Below are positions 47,541 through 56,551 of a stretch of DNA of 64,000 nt, in pieces. Origin of the DNA: Clostridium celatum DSM 1785. GTDB taxonomy: Bacteria; Bacillota; Clostridia; Clostridiales; Clostridiaceae. The number at the start of each line of letters is the position of its first letter. The stretch's first letter is position 1. The position numbers and the translations under genes are program-made. The stretch lies in assembly GCF_000320405.1 (NCBI RefSeq), contig NZ_KB291645.1, positions 62,001 to 126,000 on the forward strand, read 5' to 3'. The notes beneath the pieces are model-generated. The model was not told the DNA's origin, searched no databases, and saw only the letters and a program-made list of their open reading frames with translations.

Positions 47541-48305
47541 TTATCCAAATCTACCTGTTATATAATCTTCTGTTCTCTTATCCTTTGGTCTATAGAATAT
47601 ATCCTCTGTCTTTCCATATTCAACAACTTCTCCTGATAAGAAAAATGCAGTTTTATCGGCAATTCTTCCTGCTTGTTGCATATTATGAGTAACAATTACA
47701 ACTGTATATTGCTTTTTTAATTGATCCATAAGTTCTTCCATTTTATTGGTAGAAATAGGATCTAGTGCTGATGTCGGCTCATCCATTAATATTATTTCAG
47801 GAGAGACTGCTATAGTTCTAGCTATACATAATCTTTGTTGTTGTCCTCCTGAAAGACCTAATGCAGACTTCTTTAATCTATCTTTAACTTCATCAAAAAG
47901 AGCAGCACCTCTTAAACTTTTTTCAACTATTTCATCTAAAGTCCTTTTATCTTTAATTCCATGTATTCTAGGACCGTAAGCTATATTGTCATAAATAGAC
48001 ATTGGGAATGGATTAGGCTTTTGGAACACCATTCCAACCTTTTTTCTAAGGTCTATTTCATCATATTCCTTATATATGTCCTTTCCATCTATTAGTATTT
48101 GACCATTAATTTTAACTCCTTCAATTAAATCATTCATTCTATTTAAAGTTCTTAAAAATGTTGATTTACCGCATCCTGAAGGTCCAATTAATGCTGTAAC
48201 TTTTTTTGACTCTATATCTAAATTTATATTTTTTAATGCTTTATTATCACCATAAAAAAGTTCTAGATTTCTAACCTGGATTTCAGGTTTTATTATATTT
48301 GACAT
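47541..48305 (-). CDS. pstB: Phosphate ABC transporter ATPase PstB
   Basis: PstB powers phosphate import. The 254 residues have Walker [20 protein letters not shown] (about 37-55), Q-loop [17 protein letters not shown], signature [16 protein letters not shown] and Walker [14 protein letters not shown]. The N-terminus has the family [14 protein letters not shown]. It follows pstA and precedes phoU. It appears intact although pstA is frameshifted. Confidence 0.97.
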   Translation of the reverse strand: MSNIIKPEIQVRNLELFYGDNKALKNINLDIESKKVTALIGPSGCGKSTFLRTLNRMNDLIEGVKINGQILIDGKDIYKEYDEIDLRKKVGMVFQKPNPFPMSIYDNIAYGPRIHGIKDKRTLDEIVEKSLRGAALFDEVKDRLKKSALGLSGGQQQRLCIARTIAVSPEIILMDEPTSALDPISTNKMEELMDQLKKQYTVVIVTHNMQQAGRIADKTAFFLSGEVVEYGKTEDIFYRPKDKRTEDYITGRFG

Positions 48306-48398
48306 ATTTACACCTCAAAATCTTCTGATTTTCTTTCATTAATATAGTTACTTAATATAAAATTAGCACTATCTATCATTCCACTTAAAAATTAAACA

Positions 48399-49221
48399 TT
48401 AATAATTAGCCTTGTTAAATCTGTTACTAATAAATTTGGCTAATAAGTTTAACACTAAAATCATTACAATTAAAACTATCCCTGCAGCAGCTGCTGATGC
48501 AATATCACCTTTCTCTTTAGTTTCAAGAAAAGCATGAACTGTTAAAGTTCTACCACTTGACATTATGCTTGTAGGTATTTTATAAACTGTACCTGCAGTT
48601 AAGAAAAGTGCTGCAGATTCTCCAATTACACGCCCCATTGAAAGTATTACTCCTGAAAGTATACCAGGTATAGCACTTGGAAGTATAACCTTATATAAAG
48701 TTTGGAATCTTGTTGCTCCAAGCCCAAGAGAAGCCTCTCTATATGATGGTGGAACCACTTTTAAAGACTCTTCTGTTGTACGAATAATTACTGGTAAAAT
48801 TATTTGCAAGAGTTAAAGATCCTGCTATAAGTGAATATCCAAACTTCAATGTAGTTACAAAAAATGCTGCTCCAAATAATCCATAAACTATTGATGGTAT
48901 TCCTGCTAATGCTTCAGTTGAATATCTTATTATTTTAACAAGCCTACCTTGCTTTGCATATTCTTGTAAATAAACTGCTGATAATACCCCTATTGGTGTA
49001 GCAATAATTAATGATAATCCAATAGTATAAAGTGTTGAAATTATAAATGGCTTAATTCCACCACCACCTGATGGCTTATAATCACCAAATAAATAATTAA
49101 AATTTATAAGTTTATATCCTTTCATGAATATAAATCCTATTATAAAAACTAAAATTCCAACAGTTATTAATGCTGATAAATATAATAATACCTTTAAGAT
49201 ATTTTCTTTAAATTTTCTCAT
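48399..49221 (-). pseudogene. pstA: Phosphate ABC transporter permease PstA, frameshifted
   Basis: The two halves of one PstA permease are in different frames. The first (49221 down to about 48805) encodes residues 1-147 ending GSLTLA, then runs out of frame to 48739. The second continues IILPVIIRTTEESLKVVPPS to a normal C-terminus at 48399, including the EAA-like loop ASLGLGATRFQTLYKVILP. Relatives read SLTLA-x-x-ILPVIIRTTEE, so about two bases are missing at 48802-48805, within an AT repeat (GCAAATAATTTTA). Joined, the protein would be about 280 residues. The second half could only start at a TTG without a ribosome-binding site. The deletion may be real or a sequence error. Confidence 0.88.
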
Positions 49222-49222
49222 T

Positions 49223-50116
49223 TTACTTACCTTCCTTATTAGAAAGTTTAGAAATAACCAAGTTTAATATTAAAATGAATGCAAATAATACAACACCTGT
49301 TGCAAATAATAACTCTTGGTGTGATTGAGTTGCATATCCCATTTCTAAAGCTATATTACTTGTAAGAGGTCTCACCTTATCAAAAATAGATGTAGGTATT
49401 TGAACTGAATTTCCTCCAACTAGGATAATAGCCATGGTTTCTCCAATTGCTCTACCGCAACCTAATACTATAGCTGCAAGTATACCTGATTTTGCTGCAG
49501 GTACTACAACCTTAAATGTTGTTTCTATATGTGAAGCTCCAAGTGCTAACGAACCTTCTTTATAGCTTTTTGGAACAGCCTTTATTGCAGTTGTAGAAAC
49601 TGAAATTATAGTCGGAAGCATCATAACTGCCAATACAATAATTACTGCTAATAAACTTTGTCCTTGTGGTAAATTGAAGGTCTTTTGTATCCATGGAACA
49701 ATTACTGCCAAACCAAATAATCCGTATAATACAGATGGTATTCCAGCTAAAAGCTCAACTGCTGGAATTATAATTTTAGATAATCCTTTTGGTGCTACTT
49801 CTGAAATAAAAATTGCTGTAAGTAATCCTATTGGTACCCCTATTATTAAGGCTCCTATGGTACCATAAATAGATGCAATTATCATTGGTAATATTCCATA
49901 CTTTTGATTTTCTGATGTCGGATACCATTCAGTTCCAAAAATAAATTGTGTGAATGATTTTCCTTCTGCAAAAAATGGTCTTAAACCTTTATAAAATACA
50001 AATCCTATAGTTAAAACTAAACTTATAACTGCTATAAGTGCACATATTAAAAATATTGTTCTAGTAACTTTATCTACTATATATTTGCTTTTATTTTTTT
50101 TACTTTCTTCTACCAT
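49223..50116 (-). CDS. pstC: Phosphate ABC transporter permease PstC
   Basis: PstC and PstA form the membrane channel for phosphate. The 297 residues have about six membrane spans, beginning with TIFLICALIAVISLVLTIGF (about 18-37), and the permease loop KEGSLALGASHIETTFKVVVPAA (about 185-207) that docks PstB. AGGAGGACTAAA precedes the ATG. Its stop is one base from the pstA start. A hairpin-rich palindrome lies between it and pstS. Confidence 0.96.
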   Translation of the reverse strand: MVEESKKNKSKYIVDKVTRTIFLICALIAVISLVLTIGFVFYKGLRPFFAEGKSFTQFIFGTEWYPTSENQKYGILPMIIASIYGTIGALIIGVPIGLLTAIFISEVAPKGLSKIIIPAVELLAGIPSVLYGLFGLAVIVPWIQKTFNLPQGQSLLAVIIVLAVMMLPTIISVSTTAIKAVPKSYKEGSLALGASHIETTFKVVVPAAKSGILAAIVLGCGRAIGETMAIILVGGNSVQIPTSIFDKVRPLTSNIALEMGYATQSHQELLFATGVVLFAFILILNLVISKLSNKEGK

Positions 50117-50148
50117 TTTAGTCCTCCTAATGGTAATAACTGCTTTTC

Positions 50149-50258
50149 AAATTACAAATTTAAAATTAAAAATAGCAAATTAACAAGGAAACCGCCAAGG
50201 CAGTTTCCTTAAACTTTATTTAATCAAAGTTTAATTTTTAATTTGCCTTTTGTAATTT
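50149..50258. repeat. MITE-like 110-bp palindrome with hairpins between pstS and pstC
   Basis: The outer arms AAATTACAAA / TTTGTAATTT (50149-50158 with 50249-50258) and GCAAATTA / TAATTTGC (50175-50182 with 50239-50246) enclose an 11-bp hairpin with 8-bp outer stem (50185-50192 with 50203-50210) and a second one (50211-50217 with 50226-50232). Besides being a possible mobile repeat, the hairpin in the mRNA would protect pstS RNA or reduce read-through, giving more binding protein than permease. Arm sequence is shared with 37807-37902. Confidence 0.65.
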
Positions 50259-50285
50259 TTATTTACTTAAATTATTCAATAGTTA

Positions 50286-51134
50286 TTAATCAATAGTTAT
50301 TAATTTATTTTCTTCTACTATTTGTTGTCCCTCTGGGCTTAATACGTAGTCAATTAATTTTTGACCATTTTCTGTTAAAGTATCTTCTTTAGTTACTAAT
50401 AAGAATGGTCTTGATATTTTATATTTTGCATCTTTAACGTTTTGAGCTGTTGGTTCTACTCCATCAACTTGTAAAGCTGCTACAGTGCTATCAATATATT
50501 CAAAAGAAGCAAAACCAATTGCATTTTCATTTCCAGCTACTGTAGTTTTAACAGCTCCGCTACCATCTGAAATTGATGCATCTTTAGTTAACTCTTCTGA
50601 TGCGTATCCTACTATTTCTTGGAATGCATCTCTAGTTCCTGAACCTTCTTCTCTTGAAACAACTACGATTGGTGAATCAGTTCCGCCTAGCTCTTTCCAG
50701 TTGGTAATTTTACCAGTATACACATTTTTCACATCTTCTAAAGATATGTTTTTAACTGGGTTATTAGGATTTACTAGTAAAGCAATTCCATCATATGCAA
50801 TTGTAGTTCCTTTAACTGAACCCTTTTCTTCATCCTTTAATTCTCTTGAAGACATTCCTATTTCTGAAACTCCACCAATAACATCTTTTATTCCTGCCCC
50901 TGAACCATTTTGTTGTATTTCTAATGTAATATTATTATTTTCTTCTTCATATTTTTCTTGAATCTTTTCCATTAATGGCCCTACTGAAGTTGAACCTGAA
51001 ATTGAAACAGTAACCGCTCCAGAACCATTATTTCCACCTTCTGCTGATTTATCAGATCCACATCCTACAAATGTAGCTCCTACCATAGTAACTAATAATG
51101 CCCCTACCATTAACTTTAATTTTTTACTTCTCAT
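50286..51134 (-). CDS. pstS: Phosphate-binding lipoprotein PstS
   Basis: PstS captures phosphate outside the membrane. The 282 residues start with a lipoprotein signal: basic MRSKKLKLM, hydrophobic stretch and a lipobox-like TFVGCG with the acylated Cys at about 25. A G/N linker and the PBP fold follow: SISGSTSVGPLMEKI (phosphate-binding loop, about 45-60), GSGAGIKDVIGG, SREEGSGTRDAFQEI and TTVAGNENAIGFASFEY. GGAGGAATAAAA precedes the ATG. It is first in the pst operon, behind a Pho box. Confidence 0.96.
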   Translation of the reverse strand: MRSKKLKLMVGALLVTMVGATFVGCGSDKSAEGGNNGSGAVTVSISGSTSVGPLMEKIQEKYEEENNNITLEIQQNGSGAGIKDVIGGVSEIGMSSRELKDEEKGSVKGTTIAYDGIALLVNPNNPVKNISLEDVKNVYTGKITNWKELGGTDSPIVVVSREEGSGTRDAFQEIVGYASEELTKDASISDGSGAVKTTVAGNENAIGFASFEYIDSTVAALQVDGVEPTAQNVKDAKYKISRPFLLVTKEDTLTENGQKLIDYVLSPEGQQIVEENKLITID

Positions 51135-51235
51135 TTTTATTCCTCCACTTTCATAAATGAATTATTATTCATATACCTTACACACATAATATTATTCCTC
51201 TAAAGTTAAAGTAATATTACTTCTTCGTTAAATAT

Positions 51236-51263
51236 TTTTAAGTCAATGTTAAGTTAATGTTAA
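51236..51263 (-). promoter_or_regulatory. Pho box (PhoP binding repeats) before pstS
   Basis: On the minus strand TTAACA (51258-51263), TTAACA (51247-51252) and TTAAAA (51236-51241) are spaced exactly 11 bp apart, matching the TT(A/T)ACA-N5 direct repeats bound by PhoP in Bacillus. They lie about 100 bp upstream of pstS. The exact -10 is not certain; several TAATAT-like hexamers follow. Confidence 0.8.
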
Positions 51264-51326
51264 ATTTACATCTTTTAACTCTTTTCTAATATCTCTATAA
51301 TTAACCTAAAAATATTTTAAATATAA

Positions 51327-51356
51327 AAAAAGGATTGTATTTCTACAATCCTTTTT
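51327..51356 (-). terminator. Terminator of phoP-phoR
   Basis: A 13-bp perfect stem (51327-51339 with 51344-51356), 4-nt loop, with U-run, 1 bp after the phoR stop. It separates the regulators from the Pho-box-controlled pst operon. Confidence 0.93.
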
Positions 51357-51357
51357 G

Positions 51358-53040
51358 TTATTTCTTTATTTTAACAATAAATGTACTACCAATACCAACT
51401 GTTGATTCTACACTTATATCTCCATTAAACAATTTAACAATATGTTTAACAATTGCAAGTCCAAGTCCAGTCCCCCTTGTAGATCTTGATTTATCTACTC
51501 TATAAAACCTTTCAAAAATCCTTGGAATATCATTTTTAGGTATACCTATACCATCATCACTTACTTTAAAAATAAAACAATCGCCCTTTTCCGATGCGAC
51601 TATATCAATATTTCCACCATCATTTGAATATTTAATGGCATTTTCAATTAAGTTTAAAGCTAATTGATGAAATTTATCTTTATCTCCAAGTATTTTTCCA
51701 TTGAACTCATTGTAATAATTAATCTTAATATTTCTTTTATCAGCTTGCTTTGATACTACTTCAATTGTATTTCGAATAACTTCCATAGGCATAAAATATT
51801 CATTGTCCATCTTATGCATATTTTCTAAGTTAGAAAGAACTAAAATATCATTAATTAAATTACCTAATCTTTCCGATTCCTTTTCTATTATATCTAAAAA
51901 TTTATTTCTAGTATTTTCATCATTAACATACCTTAAAGTTTCAGCAAAACCTTTTATAGATGTTAGCGGTGTTTTAAGTTCATGCGATACATTAGCAACA
52001 AATTCACTTCTCATATTTTCAAGCCTTTTTATATCAGTTATATCTTGAATTGTTATTACTATTCCTATAGGCTTTTTATATACTCCTATAATAGGTGACT
52101 TTTTTATTCTAATTTCTCTTTCTATAGGATGAAATAATTTTATTTCTTTTGTATCAATATCAGGAATATCTCTTATAAAATTAATTAAATCATAATCAAT
52201 TATACAATCTGAAATATTCTTTCCTATAATTTCTTCTTTCACTCCAAAGAGCTTATTTGAATAGGGATTACTTAATATAATTTTTTCACTATTATCTAAA
52301 GCAATTACTCCACTTTCCATACTTTCTAAAATAGCTTCTAGCTTATTTTGCTTATCTAATGAATCATTTATCTTTATTTTAAGTTGCTCTGCCATATTAT
52401 TAAAGGTTTGAGCTAAAAGACCAATTTCATCATAATTATAAATTATAGCTCTTTTATCTAAATCACCAGCTGCAATTTTAGTAGTTACCTTTTCTAATTC
52501 TTTTACTGGATACACTATAATTTTTACTAATTTAACAGCTAATAATAATGATAATAAAAATACTACTATAACTATGGCAATATAATATTTAAGAGTACCT
52601 AATGTAAAAACTTTAATATTGCTAATTGGCACAGAGCTTCTAACTACTAAATTATCACTTATTTTAGTTGCAACATATGCTAAATTACATGATAATGTAT
52701 CGCTAAATCTTACACTTGTACCTTCACCTTTATTAAAAGCATCTATTATTTCTTGTCTATCTTTATGATTTTCTAAATTTTCTTTTTCATTATCATAAAT
52801 AACTTCGCCATCTTTATTTACTACAGTGAATCTTACAGCATTGCCCTTAAATGTAAATAATGATACATTATCATAATCATTATTTTTTATATCATCTGCA
52901 ATTAATAAATTGTAAATTGATAATATTTCCTTTGCATCATTAATAGTATTAACATTTACTAAAGCAATAAATGAACTAGTTACTATTATTAATGCAAATA
53001 CTACAGTAATTACTACTGATGTTATAATTCTTTTCTTCAT
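51358..53040 (-). CDS. phoR: Phosphate-sensing histidine kinase PhoR
   Basis: A 560-residue membrane histidine kinase pairing with PhoP. It has a membrane span at about 7-29, an extracellular sensor region, a second span (about 151-171), HAMP (about 172-225), PAS (about 233-340), dimerisation domain with FVANVSHELKTPLTSIKGFAETL (phospho-His), and ATPase domain with NLIENAIKYSNDGG, DDGIGIP and GTGLGLAIVKHIV. It starts 3 bp after phoP ends. The membership in the Pho system is supported by the adjoining pst operon and Pho box. Confidence 0.94.
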   Translation of the reverse strand: MKKRIITSVVITVVFALIIVTSSFIALVNVNTINDAKEILSIYNLLIADDIKNNDYDNVSLFTFKGNAVRFTVVNKDGEVIYDNEKENLENHKDRQEIIDAFNKGEGTSVRFSDTLSCNLAYVATKISDNLVVRSSVPISNIKVFTLGTLKYYIAIVIVVFLLSLLLAVKLVKIIVYPVKELEKVTTKIAAGDLDKRAIIYNYDEIGLLAQTFNNMAEQLKIKINDSLDKQNKLEAILESMESGVIALDNSEKIILSNPYSNKLFGVKEEIIGKNISDCIIDYDLINFIRDIPDIDTKEIKLFHPIEREIRIKKSPIIGVYKKPIGIVITIQDITDIKRLENMRSEFVANVSHELKTPLTSIKGFAETLRYVNDENTRNKFLDIIEKESERLGNLINDILVLSNLENMHKMDNEYFMPMEVIRNTIEVVSKQADKRNIKINYYNEFNGKILGDKDKFHQLALNLIENAIKYSNDGGNIDIVASEKGDCFIFKVSDDGIGIPKNDIPRIFERFYRVDKSRSTRGTGLGLAIVKHIVKLFNGDISVESTVGIGSTFIVKIKK

Positions 53041-53043
53041 TAT

Positions 53044-53742
53044 TTATAAATTAGGGTTAAACCTATACCCTACTCCTCTAATAGTTTCTATAAATTTAGG
53101 ATTTTTATCATCTGACTCTATTTTTTTTCTTAAATATCTAATATGAACATCTACAGTTCTTGTTTCTCCAATATATTCATAGCCCCAAATTTTATCTAAT
53201 AAAGTATCCCTTGTTAAAATTTTACCTTTGTTTCTAATTAAAATTTCAAGGAGTTCAAACTCCTTTAGTGTTAACTCTAACTTGTTATTTTTTATAAGTA
53301 CCTCTCTTTTTTCAAAGTCTACAGTTAAATCACCAAAAACTAAAACATTTTCCTCAGACTCAACAATAGAAAATCTTCTAAGTACAGCTTTAACTCTAGC
53401 AAGCAATTCTCTTACTGAAAATGGTTTTGTTATATAATCATCTGCACCAAGTTCTAATCCTAATATTTTATCAATCTCTTCACTTTTAGCCGTTAACATT
53501 ATTATTGGCGTATTCATAACTTCCTTAGTACTTCTTATTTCCTTACATACATCATATCCATCTTTTCCTGGAATCATTAAATCAAGTAAAATTAAGTTTG
53601 GTCTTTCCTCTAATACAATTTTCATTGCATCTATTCCATTATTGGCACTTAAAATTTTATATCCATTACTTTCTAAGTTGTAACGTATAAGTTCTGCTAT
53701 ATGTTCCTCATCATCTACTACTAATATTTTTTCATTTGCCAT
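53044..53742 (-). CDS. phoP: Phosphate response regulator PhoP (PhoB)
   Basis: A 232-residue OmpR-family regulator. The receiver domain (about 1-118) has VVDDEEH, phospho-acceptor Asp in LILLDLMIPGKDG, MLTAK and the KPFS lysine; the winged-helix domain (about 130-232) has LTLKEFELLEILIRNKG and TRTVDVHIRYLRKKIE. GGGGTGATAATA precedes the ATG; an in-frame GTG three codons earlier lies within that site and was rejected. It is co-transcribed with phoR and expected to bind the Pho box at 51236-51263. Confidence 0.94.
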   Translation of the reverse strand: MANEKILVVDDEEHIAELIRYNLESNGYKILSANNGIDAMKIVLEERPNLILLDLMIPGKDGYDVCKEIRSTKEVMNTPIIMLTAKSEEIDKILGLELGADDYITKPFSVRELLARVKAVLRRFSIVESEENVLVFGDLTVDFEKREVLIKNNKLELTLKEFELLEILIRNKGKILTRDTLLDKIWGYEYIGETRTVDVHIRYLRKKIESDDKNPKFIETIRGVGYRFNPNL

Positions 53743-53759
53743 TATTATCACCCCATAAT

Positions 53760-54497
53760 TTATTTTATATATGCAAAGGAAAATAACCTTCCATAAGTTC
53801 CATTACTCTTTCTGTATGAGAATAATTTTTCTTCTTCTTCACAGTGTGTACATATTTTTAGAGAATATATGTTGTTTTCATTTATTCCTATTGATTTCAG
53901 ACTTTCTTCTATGCATAATTCCATACTTAGATTTCTTCCATTAAAAAGTTTTTCCTTAGGCACATTAAATTTTTCAATAAACTTCTCTTTTAATTCTTCT
54001 GAAATTTCATAACAGCACTGTCTAATATGAGGTCCTATATAAACTTTTATATTATTTACATCTGAATTAAAATTAGTAATCATTTTATCTACAGCCTTTT
54101 TACTTATCTCATTAAAAGTTCCTTTCCATCCACTATGAATGGCACTTATAACATTTTTCTCTTCATCCACTAAAATAACTGGAACACAATCAGCTGTAAA
54201 AGCTCCTATTATAACACCTTTTTCATTTGTTATTATGGCATCTCCTTCATTTTCAATAAAATCTTTAATTTCTTTTTTATAACTAATAACATTATCACTA
54301 TGAATTTGATGTAAATATTGAACTTCATCTACATTAAAATCTTCTTTTAATGAAAATAAATTTGCCATACCCTCTTCAGTATTTCTATTAAAACTTCTAT
54401 GATTTTTAGCATTTGAAAATACTATATTTATTTTTCCATTCTCTAAAACCCAAAAATCTTTATATTCCTTTAAATCTTTAACATATATATAATTCAT
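53760..54497 (-). CDS. pgeF: Peptidoglycan editing factor PgeF (YfiH, laccase-domain)
   Basis: A 245-residue YfiH/DUF152 protein. The metal-binding residues appear in TADCVPVILVDEEKNVISAI (Cys), HSGWKGT (His) and GPHIRQCCYEIS (about 152-163). Relatives remove wrong amino acids from cell-wall precursors or act on purine nucleosides; which activity applies here cannot be decided from sequence. It lies 17 bp upstream of phoP on the same strand, after the nrdR terminator. Confidence 0.9.
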   Translation of the reverse strand: MNYIYVKDLKEYKDFWVLENGKINIVFSNAKNHRSFNRNTEEGMANLFSLKEDFNVDEVQYLHQIHSDNVISYKKEIKDFIENEGDAIITNEKGVIIGAFTADCVPVILVDEEKNVISAIHSGWKGTFNEISKKAVDKMITNFNSDVNNIKVYIGPHIRQCCYEISEELKEKFIEKFNVPKEKLFNGRNLSMELCIEESLKSIGINENNIYSLKICTHCEEEEKLFSYRKSNGTYGRLFSFAYIK

Positions 54498-54649
54498 TTT
54501 TCACCTCTAAAATATTCTTATTTTATTTTAACATCTATTAACTACTTTTTCTATTTACTAGCTATATGTTTTAACCTACTTTTAACTTTTCTACTACAAT
54601 ATTAAAGTTTTAGCTTCTTATAATTAATACTTCTATTTAAACACGAAAA

Positions 54650-54678
54650 AGAGTTGTGTTTTATATTACCACAACTCT
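54650..54678 (-). terminator. Terminator of nrdR
   Basis: A 9-bp stem AGAGTTGTG/CACAACTCT (54650-54658 with 54670-54678) followed by UUUUUC on the minus strand, 12 bp after the nrdR stop. Confidence 0.85.
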
Positions 54679-54690
54679 GTAAATATTCTA

Positions 54691-55143
54691 TTATTTTGTC
54701 ATTAAACCTTTTATCTCATCTAAAAAAGTATTAATATCCTTAAATTCTCTATATACAGATGCAAATCTCACATAAGAAACCTCATCAAGTTCTTTTAGTC
54801 TATCCATAACCATTTCACCAATTACTCTTGATTCAATTTCAGTAAGCATATTATTCGAAATAGTTTTTTCTATGTCTTCTGCTAATTCCTCTATTTGCTT
54901 TCTAGATATTGGTCTTTTTTGACAAGCTATAATTAGTCCATTAACTATTTTTTCTTTATTAAAGTTTTCTCTTGTAGAATCTCTTTTAATTACTAGTATA
55001 GGAATATCTTCAATCTTTTCATAAGTTGTGTATCTTCTTCCACACTTAGTACATTCTCTTCTTCTTCTAATTGTTGTATTATCATCTGTAGCTCTAGAGT
55101 CTACAACCTTACTTTCATAAAAAAAACAAAAAGGACATTTCAA
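54691..55143 (-). CDS. nrdR: Ribonucleotide reductase repressor NrdR
   Basis: NrdR senses dATP/ATP and represses ribonucleotide reductase genes. The 150 residues carry an N-terminal zinc ribbon (CPFC about 3-6 and CTKCGRRYTTYE about 31-42) and an ATP cone (VIKRDSTRENFNKEKIVNGL). The likely start is TTG, giving MKCPFC as in all relatives; the frame also opens three codons earlier at GTG. AAGGCGTGAT lies 4 nt before the TTG. A FFYESK stretch replaces the more usual GYEESK after the first CxxC. No nrd gene is in the window. Confidence 0.92.
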   Translation of the reverse strand: MKCPFCFFYESKVVDSRATDDNTTIRRRRECTKCGRRYTTYEKIEDIPILVIKRDSTRENFNKEKIVNGLIIACQKRPISRKQIEELAEDIEKTISNNMLTEIESRVIGEMVMDRLKELDEVSYVRFASVYREFKDINTFLDEIKGLMTK

Positions 55144-55204
55144 GTAAATCACGCCTTCCTCTTATTTAGTATATGAACATTATACAATTTTTTAGTTGTT
55201 TTTT

Positions 55205-55483
55205 CTATATTTTATTTTCATCTAAGTTAAGTTCTATACCAGATGCATCTACTAACAATACATCAACACCAATTTTTATTACTTTTTCCCAAGGTATTTC
55301 TATATCATCTTCTTTAGAAAACCATCCCTTCGTTGCACCTGCCAACAGTATAGCTGTTATTTTTTGCTCATTAATATCAATTTTATAATCCTTTGTATAC
55401 CCTAATTTACAGCCAGTGGATATATCAATAACCTCCATACTTCTAATAGCATTTACAGAATATAAAATTAATTCGTCTTCCAT
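55205..55483 (-). CDS. YlmC/YmxH family sporulation protein
   Basis: A 92-residue PRC-barrel-like protein. NAIRSMEVIDISTGCKLGY at the start and WEKVIKIGVDVLLVD at the end are typical of the YlmC/YmxH family, which is conserved in spore formers. It stands between sigG and nrdR, as in other clostridia. Function is unknown; the sporulation label comes from family and position. Confidence 0.85.
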   Translation of the reverse strand: MEDELILYSVNAIRSMEVIDISTGCKLGYTKDYKIDINEQKITAILLAGATKGWFSKEDDIEIPWEKVIKIGVDVLLVDASGIELNLDENKI

Positions 55484-55679
55484 TTTTTAATCCCCCTCAT
55501 TATAAAATATATTATTGATTAATAAACTTTAATCTCTTCATATTTATTACTTTATATAATATAACCTACTCTAAATAGGATTTTTTACTTTATATTTAAT
55601 CTTTATTTTTCATTGCAAATATTATCCTTTAATTTAAATATATTTAATAATTATTTATATAATGCTAAATATAAAAAAA

Positions 55680-55700
55680 ATAGGACTCATAGAGTCCTAT
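55680..55700 (-). terminator. Terminator of sigG
   Basis: A 9-bp perfect stem (55680-55688 with 55692-55700), 3-nt loop, followed by eight Us on the minus strand. It overlaps the sigG stop codon. Confidence 0.93.
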
Positions 55701-56470
55701 ACATATTTTCTCATGTGTTTTAATGCTGTTTTTTCTAATCTTGAAACTTGCGCTTGAGATATACCAATTTCATCTGCAACTTCCATTTGAGTTCTTCCAT
55801 TAAAAAATCTTAATGTTAAAATTAGTTTTTCTCTATCATTCAATTTTTTCATGGCTTCTTTAATTGATATATTTTCAAGCCAGTTATCATCACTATTTTT
55901 AGAATCACTTATTTGATCCATAACATAAATTGCATCTCCACCATCATGATAAATTGGTTCAAATAAAGAAACAGGATCTTGAATTGCATCTAAGGCAAAT
56001 ACTACATCTTCTCTTGGTATATTTAATTCTTTTGCAATTTGTGAAACAGTTGGCTCTTTGTTATTATCCTTAACTAGTTTATCCCTAACTAATAACGCTT
56101 TATAAGCTATATCTCTCAATGATCTACTTACTCTTATAGAATTATTATCTCTTAAATACCTTCTAATTTCTCCTATTATCATAGGTACAGCATAAGTTGA
56201 AAACTTTACATTTTGACTCAAATCAAAATTATCTATAGCCTTCATTAATCCTATACATCCAACTTGAAATAAATCATCGACATTTTCGCCTCTATTATTA
56301 AACCTCTGGATAACACTTAAAACTAGCCTTAAATTTCCTTTAATAAAGGTTTCTCTAGAACTCGTATCACCCTCCCTCATTTTTAAAAGGAGTTCTCTTT
56401 TCTCTTTTTCTTTAAGTACTGGTAGTTTGGAAGTATTAACTCCACAAATCTCAACTTTGTTAACAATCAA
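55697..56470 (-). CDS. sigG: Sporulation sigma factor SigG
   Basis: The late forespore sigma factor. The 257 residues begin MIVNKVEICGVNTSKLPVLK, the SigG-specific N-terminus. Regions 2 (GENVDDLFQVGCIGLMKAID), 3 and 4 (KLILTLRFFNGRTQMEVADE then IGISQAQVSRLEKTAL) are complete. Order spoIIGA-sigE-sigG is the classic cluster. It starts 81 bp after sigE ends, so both read-through from the spoIIG transcript and a separate forespore promoter are possible. Confidence 0.96.
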   Translation of the reverse strand: MIVNKVEICGVNTSKLPVLKEKEKRELLLKMREGDTSSRETFIKGNLRLVLSVIQRFNNRGENVDDLFQVGCIGLMKAIDNFDLSQNVKFSTYAVPMIIGEIRRYLRDNNSIRVSRSLRDIAYKALLVRDKLVKDNNKEPTVSQIAKELNIPREDVVFALDAIQDPVSLFEPIYHDGGDAIYVMDQISDSKNSDDNWLENISIKEAMKKLNDREKLILTLRFFNGRTQMEVADEIGISQAQVSRLEKTALKHMRKYV

Positions 56471-56551
56471 AGTTACTCACTCCTTCGGAAGTAATAACAT
56501 ACTGCATTTAAAATTATTTCCTTAAGAGTATTCTTTTATACTAAAGACAAC

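Noticed and set aside
48739-48809. Programmed frameshift in pstA
   Set aside because: No classical slippery heptamer or following stimulatory structure is evident, and pstA relatives are not known to need frameshifting. A deletion or sequence error is simpler.
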